Positions 62,232 to 64,000 of a DNA stretch of 64,000 nucleotides are shown here, piece by piece. The stretch lies in the NCBI RefSeq assembly GCF_022809115.1, contig NZ_JALGBH010000002.1, positions 186,001 to 250,000 on the forward strand, written 5' to 3'. Below the pieces are notes generated by a model. That model was not told the DNA's origin. It ran no database searches and saw only the letters and a program-made list of their open reading frames with translations. The position numbers and the translations under genes were made by a program. Within the stretch, counting starts at the first letter, position 1; the number at the start of each line of letters is the position of its first letter. The DNA comes from Pedobacter montanisoli (lineage in GTDB: Bacteria > Bacteroidota > Bacteroidia > Sphingobacteriales > Sphingobacteriaceae).

Positions 62232-62561
62232 TATCTGTTATATCTAATTTTAAGGTATGTCTGCACTTGTGCCACCTGAGTTAAGTCTAGTTGTTTATTG
62301 AATATAATAATTTCATAAAGCCTGAAAGAACAATATCCACTATTGGATAATGGTGGTAACTGATTATTAAACCTACCACCTATAGAAATACCGTTTGTTA
62401 ATCTCTGCTTTTCTACAGGCATTATCTATCTGATTTAAATATTGTAAACTTAAACTATTATGCTTGATATTGCCATTTACATCAGCTGCATCTACAAAAT
62501 TTGAAACTCTGGAAGAAAAGTCTATTAAATACATGGCTATCCCTAATTTTATGATTGTCAA
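62231..62561 (-). pseudogene. Broken phage-tail (LamG-like) gene, frameshifted
   Basis: Two overlapping minus-strand frames (62561-62373 and 62422-62231) look like one gene disrupted by a frameshift near 62373-62422. The first encodes 'SSRVSNFVDAADVNGNIKHNSLS', the second 'GISIGGRFNN...FRLYEIIIFNKQLDLTQVAQVQTYLKIRYN', the usual end of LamG/concanavalin-like tail proteins. Most of the N-terminus is missing. It precedes the next tail-like gene by a one-base overlap. Confidence 0.55.
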
Positions 62562-62784
62562 ATAATTATAATACTTATGAGTTGCCTCAAAAGGAATAAC
62601 GTTAACAACTCTGATAATTTAAAGTAGATTGCGGTAATAACCGATCTGAAGATGTAGCGTTAACTCCTGAATATAAATATAGTAATCGGCTATTAATTTT
62701 ACTATTTTAAAATTCAAATTTGGAATATTTATTTAGGTGACTAAAGTAAAAATGCCTTAGATCTCTTAGTGAAGGGCATAATTT

Positions 62785-63720
62785 TTAAAAGCTCACTACA
62801 ATTTTACCTCGTGTTTTACCACTTTCTATTTGTTGGTGCGCAGCTATCATTTCATCAAAAGCAAAAACATGACTGATGAAAGGTTTTAAGATGCCCTTAC
62901 CCAAAAGTTCGGCAATAAAATTCAGGTCTTCCGTATTTTGTTTAACCAGTAAAGGATAGCCATGTTTACCTTGTGCTTGTGCCAAGGCAGCAACCTGCGT
63001 ATTTAAAATACTGGGAATACTTACTATTGTGGCTCCGGGCTTCATGGTTTTTAAAGACCTTTCTATATAATCGCCACCAATAGTGTCAATCACAAGATCT
63101 ATGTCTTTTACCTGGTCTTCAAAAACTGTGGTTTTGTAATCGATGCATTCATCTGCACCCAAGCTTAAAACAAAATCTTTGTTGCTTGCTGATGCCGTAC
63201 CGATTACGTAAGCACCAAAATGTTTAGCCAGTTGTATGGAAAAATGTCCTACACCGCCTGCTGCGGCATGTACCAAAACTCTTTGCTTAGCTTGTACAGG
63301 GACAAAATTTCTGAGTGCCTGTAAGGCCGTAAGTGCAGCTATACCGGCACATGAGGCTATAGCATAATCCACATTATCAGGTATAAGGGCTAAATCTTTT
63401 GCAGGTGCAACCGTAAACTCTGCATAGGCATTGCCCGGATTTGGAAAACAGATCATCCCGAAAACACGGTCACCTGCTTTAAGATTTTGTACATTTTTAC
63501 CTGTACTTACTACATCACCAGCAATATCCCAACCTAATATTAGAGGTAACTTGTCTTTAAAGGCAGGTCTTTGGCCGGCACGTACTTTTACATCAATAGG
63601 ATTTATGCTGATGGATCTTATTTGGATCAAAACCTCTTCGGAACCCATAACAGGAATTTCTTTCTCGGTATATTCCAGGTTTTCGGCGGGACCAAACGTT
63701 TTCAGGATAACAGCTTTCAT
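62785..63720 (-). CDS. NADP-dependent quinone-reductase-like oxidoreductase
   Basis: The 311-residue MDR-family enzyme has 'LKTFGPAENLEYTEKEIP' at the start, 'PLILGWDIAGDVVSTGKNV' near residue 57, the NADPH loop 'VLVHAAAGGVGHFSIQLAKHFGAYVIGTA' and 'GKTRGKIVVSF' at the end. It lacks the zinc-binding cysteine cluster, which fits the zinc-free quinone oxidoreductase subgroup (Qor/ZTA1-like). The substrate is likely a quinone or enone, but not known. It lies 10 bases downstream of the partial panE-like gene. Confidence 0.88.
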   Translation of the reverse strand: MKAVILKTFGPAENLEYTEKEIPVMGSEEVLIQIRSISINPIDVKVRAGQRPAFKDKLPLILGWDIAGDVVSTGKNVQNLKAGDRVFGMICFPNPGNAYAEFTVAPAKDLALIPDNVDYAIASCAGIAALTALQALRNFVPVQAKQRVLVHAAAGGVGHFSIQLAKHFGAYVIGTASASNKDFVLSLGADECIDYKTTVFEDQVKDIDLVIDTIGGDYIERSLKTMKPGATIVSIPSILNTQVAALAQAQGKHGYPLLVKQNTEDLNFIAELLGKGILKPFISHVFAFDEMIAAHQQIESGKTRGKIVVSF

Positions 63721-63730
63721 CGTATAGAAA

Positions 63731-64000
63731 TTAACTTTTTAAGCCCTGATACATTTTTTTAAATGTTGAAGCTTGTAACCCCAGTTTTTCAGATTCATGC
63801 ACCATATAGCCCGTAAGCGACTCTAATTCGGTATGCTGTTTATGATTTGCAAAATCAGCATGCATAGATGAAGTAGCTAGGGCAGGCATGGCCTGCAATT
63901 TGTTCAAGGTAATTTCCTCGATATTTGTTGAAACTGGAATTTGTTTGGCTTTTGCCAGTTGCACACCTTCTTTAACCAATTGTAAAAGATAGTTTTTCTT
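63731..64000 (-). CDS. Ketopantoate reductase PanE-like, C-terminal part
   Basis: The frame is open to the window end, so the gene begins outside. The visible ~90 residues match the C-terminal domain of ApbA/PanE: 'LATSSMHADFANHKQHTELESLTGYMVHESEKLGLQASTFKKMYQGLK', with the 'SSM-x-D' and 'TE-x-E-x-L-x-G' motifs. It should reduce 2-dehydropantoate in pantothenate synthesis or be a related reductase. The quinone-reductase-like gene follows after 10 bases in the same direction. Confidence 0.8.
   Translation of the reverse strand, partial: KKNYLLQLVKEGVQLAKAKQIPVSTNIEEITLNKLQAMPALATSSMHADFANHKQHTELESLTGYMVHESEKLGLQASTFKKMYQGLKS

Noticed and set aside
62785..63720. Zinc-containing alcohol dehydrogenase
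   Set aside because: The structural-zinc cysteine cluster is absent; the protein fits the zinc-free quinone-reductase branch.

Overview
The window is AT-rich chromosomal DNA from a Bacteroidota bacterium, most likely a Sphingobacteriaceae member close to Pedobacter. The clues are several good matches to the Bacteroidota housekeeping promoter (TTG or TTTG, 18-21 bases, TAnnTTTG), a large IspG with a central insertion, the paired radical-SAM/TIGR03915 repair genes, lipoproteins of the 'LASCKK' type, and short palindromic intergenic repeats of the 'TTCAGCATGACG' kind. No rRNA, tRNA, CRISPR array or complete insertion sequence was seen. The assignment comes from reading the sequence, not from a database search.

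Layout. 1-9.3 kb: a thioredoxin-like protein (cut by the window edge), an OmpH-like lipoprotein, gyrB, a DUF4180/SDR pair, a GyrI-like protein, ssb, an RNA-methyltransferase-like gene and an MlaF/MlaE-type lipid ABC transporter. 9.4-17.5 kb: an SDR, a PspC/LiaF-like/RDD envelope cluster, ispG, a LytS/LytT-type two-component pair and a YjbQ-family gene. 17.7-18.3 kb: a MazEF-type toxin-antitoxin pair with a visible operator. 19.3-28.6 kb: a heme cluster, hemA, hemC-hemD fusion, hemB, hemL, then a histidine kinase, response regulator and TPR protein, then hemE and hemJ; together these take glutamyl-tRNA to protoporphyrin except the HemN/HemF step. 28.6-33.0 kb: outer-membrane-type proteins, an ECF sigma factor with a presumed anti-sigma partner, and a secreted HExxH protein. 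33.2-36.7 kb: a two-gene putative DNA repair unit, an ABC ATPase and a lipoprotein.

37.2-51.1 kb is a long minus-strand branched-chain amino acid block in the order ilvE | ilvD-ilvB-ilvN-ilvC-leuC-leuD-(ABC ATPase)-leuB-leuA-ilvA. Between ilvE and ilvD I read a complete transcription attenuator: a promoter, a 26-codon leader ORF with 11 Ile/Leu/Val codons (five in a row), an antiterminator whose left arm overlaps the end of the leader ORF, and a terminator with a T-tract. This is the best-supported regulatory discovery in the window.

51.1-56.3 kb is an accessory island. Unrelated small genes and a YefM-YoeB pair all lie on the minus strand and are separated by structured sites that look like integron attC sites. 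Two cassettes are bounded by complementary core sites (GTTAGCTGAC/GTCAGCTAAC and GTTATGCC/GGCATAAC). No integrase is visible, so it resembles a cassette cluster without an integrase. 56.3-59.5 kb holds a large FAD/Fe-S oxidoreductase and a small membrane protein. 59.7-62.6 kb holds phage-tail-like genes with a broken upstream member. The window ends in a quinone-reductase-like gene and the 3' part of a panE-like gene.
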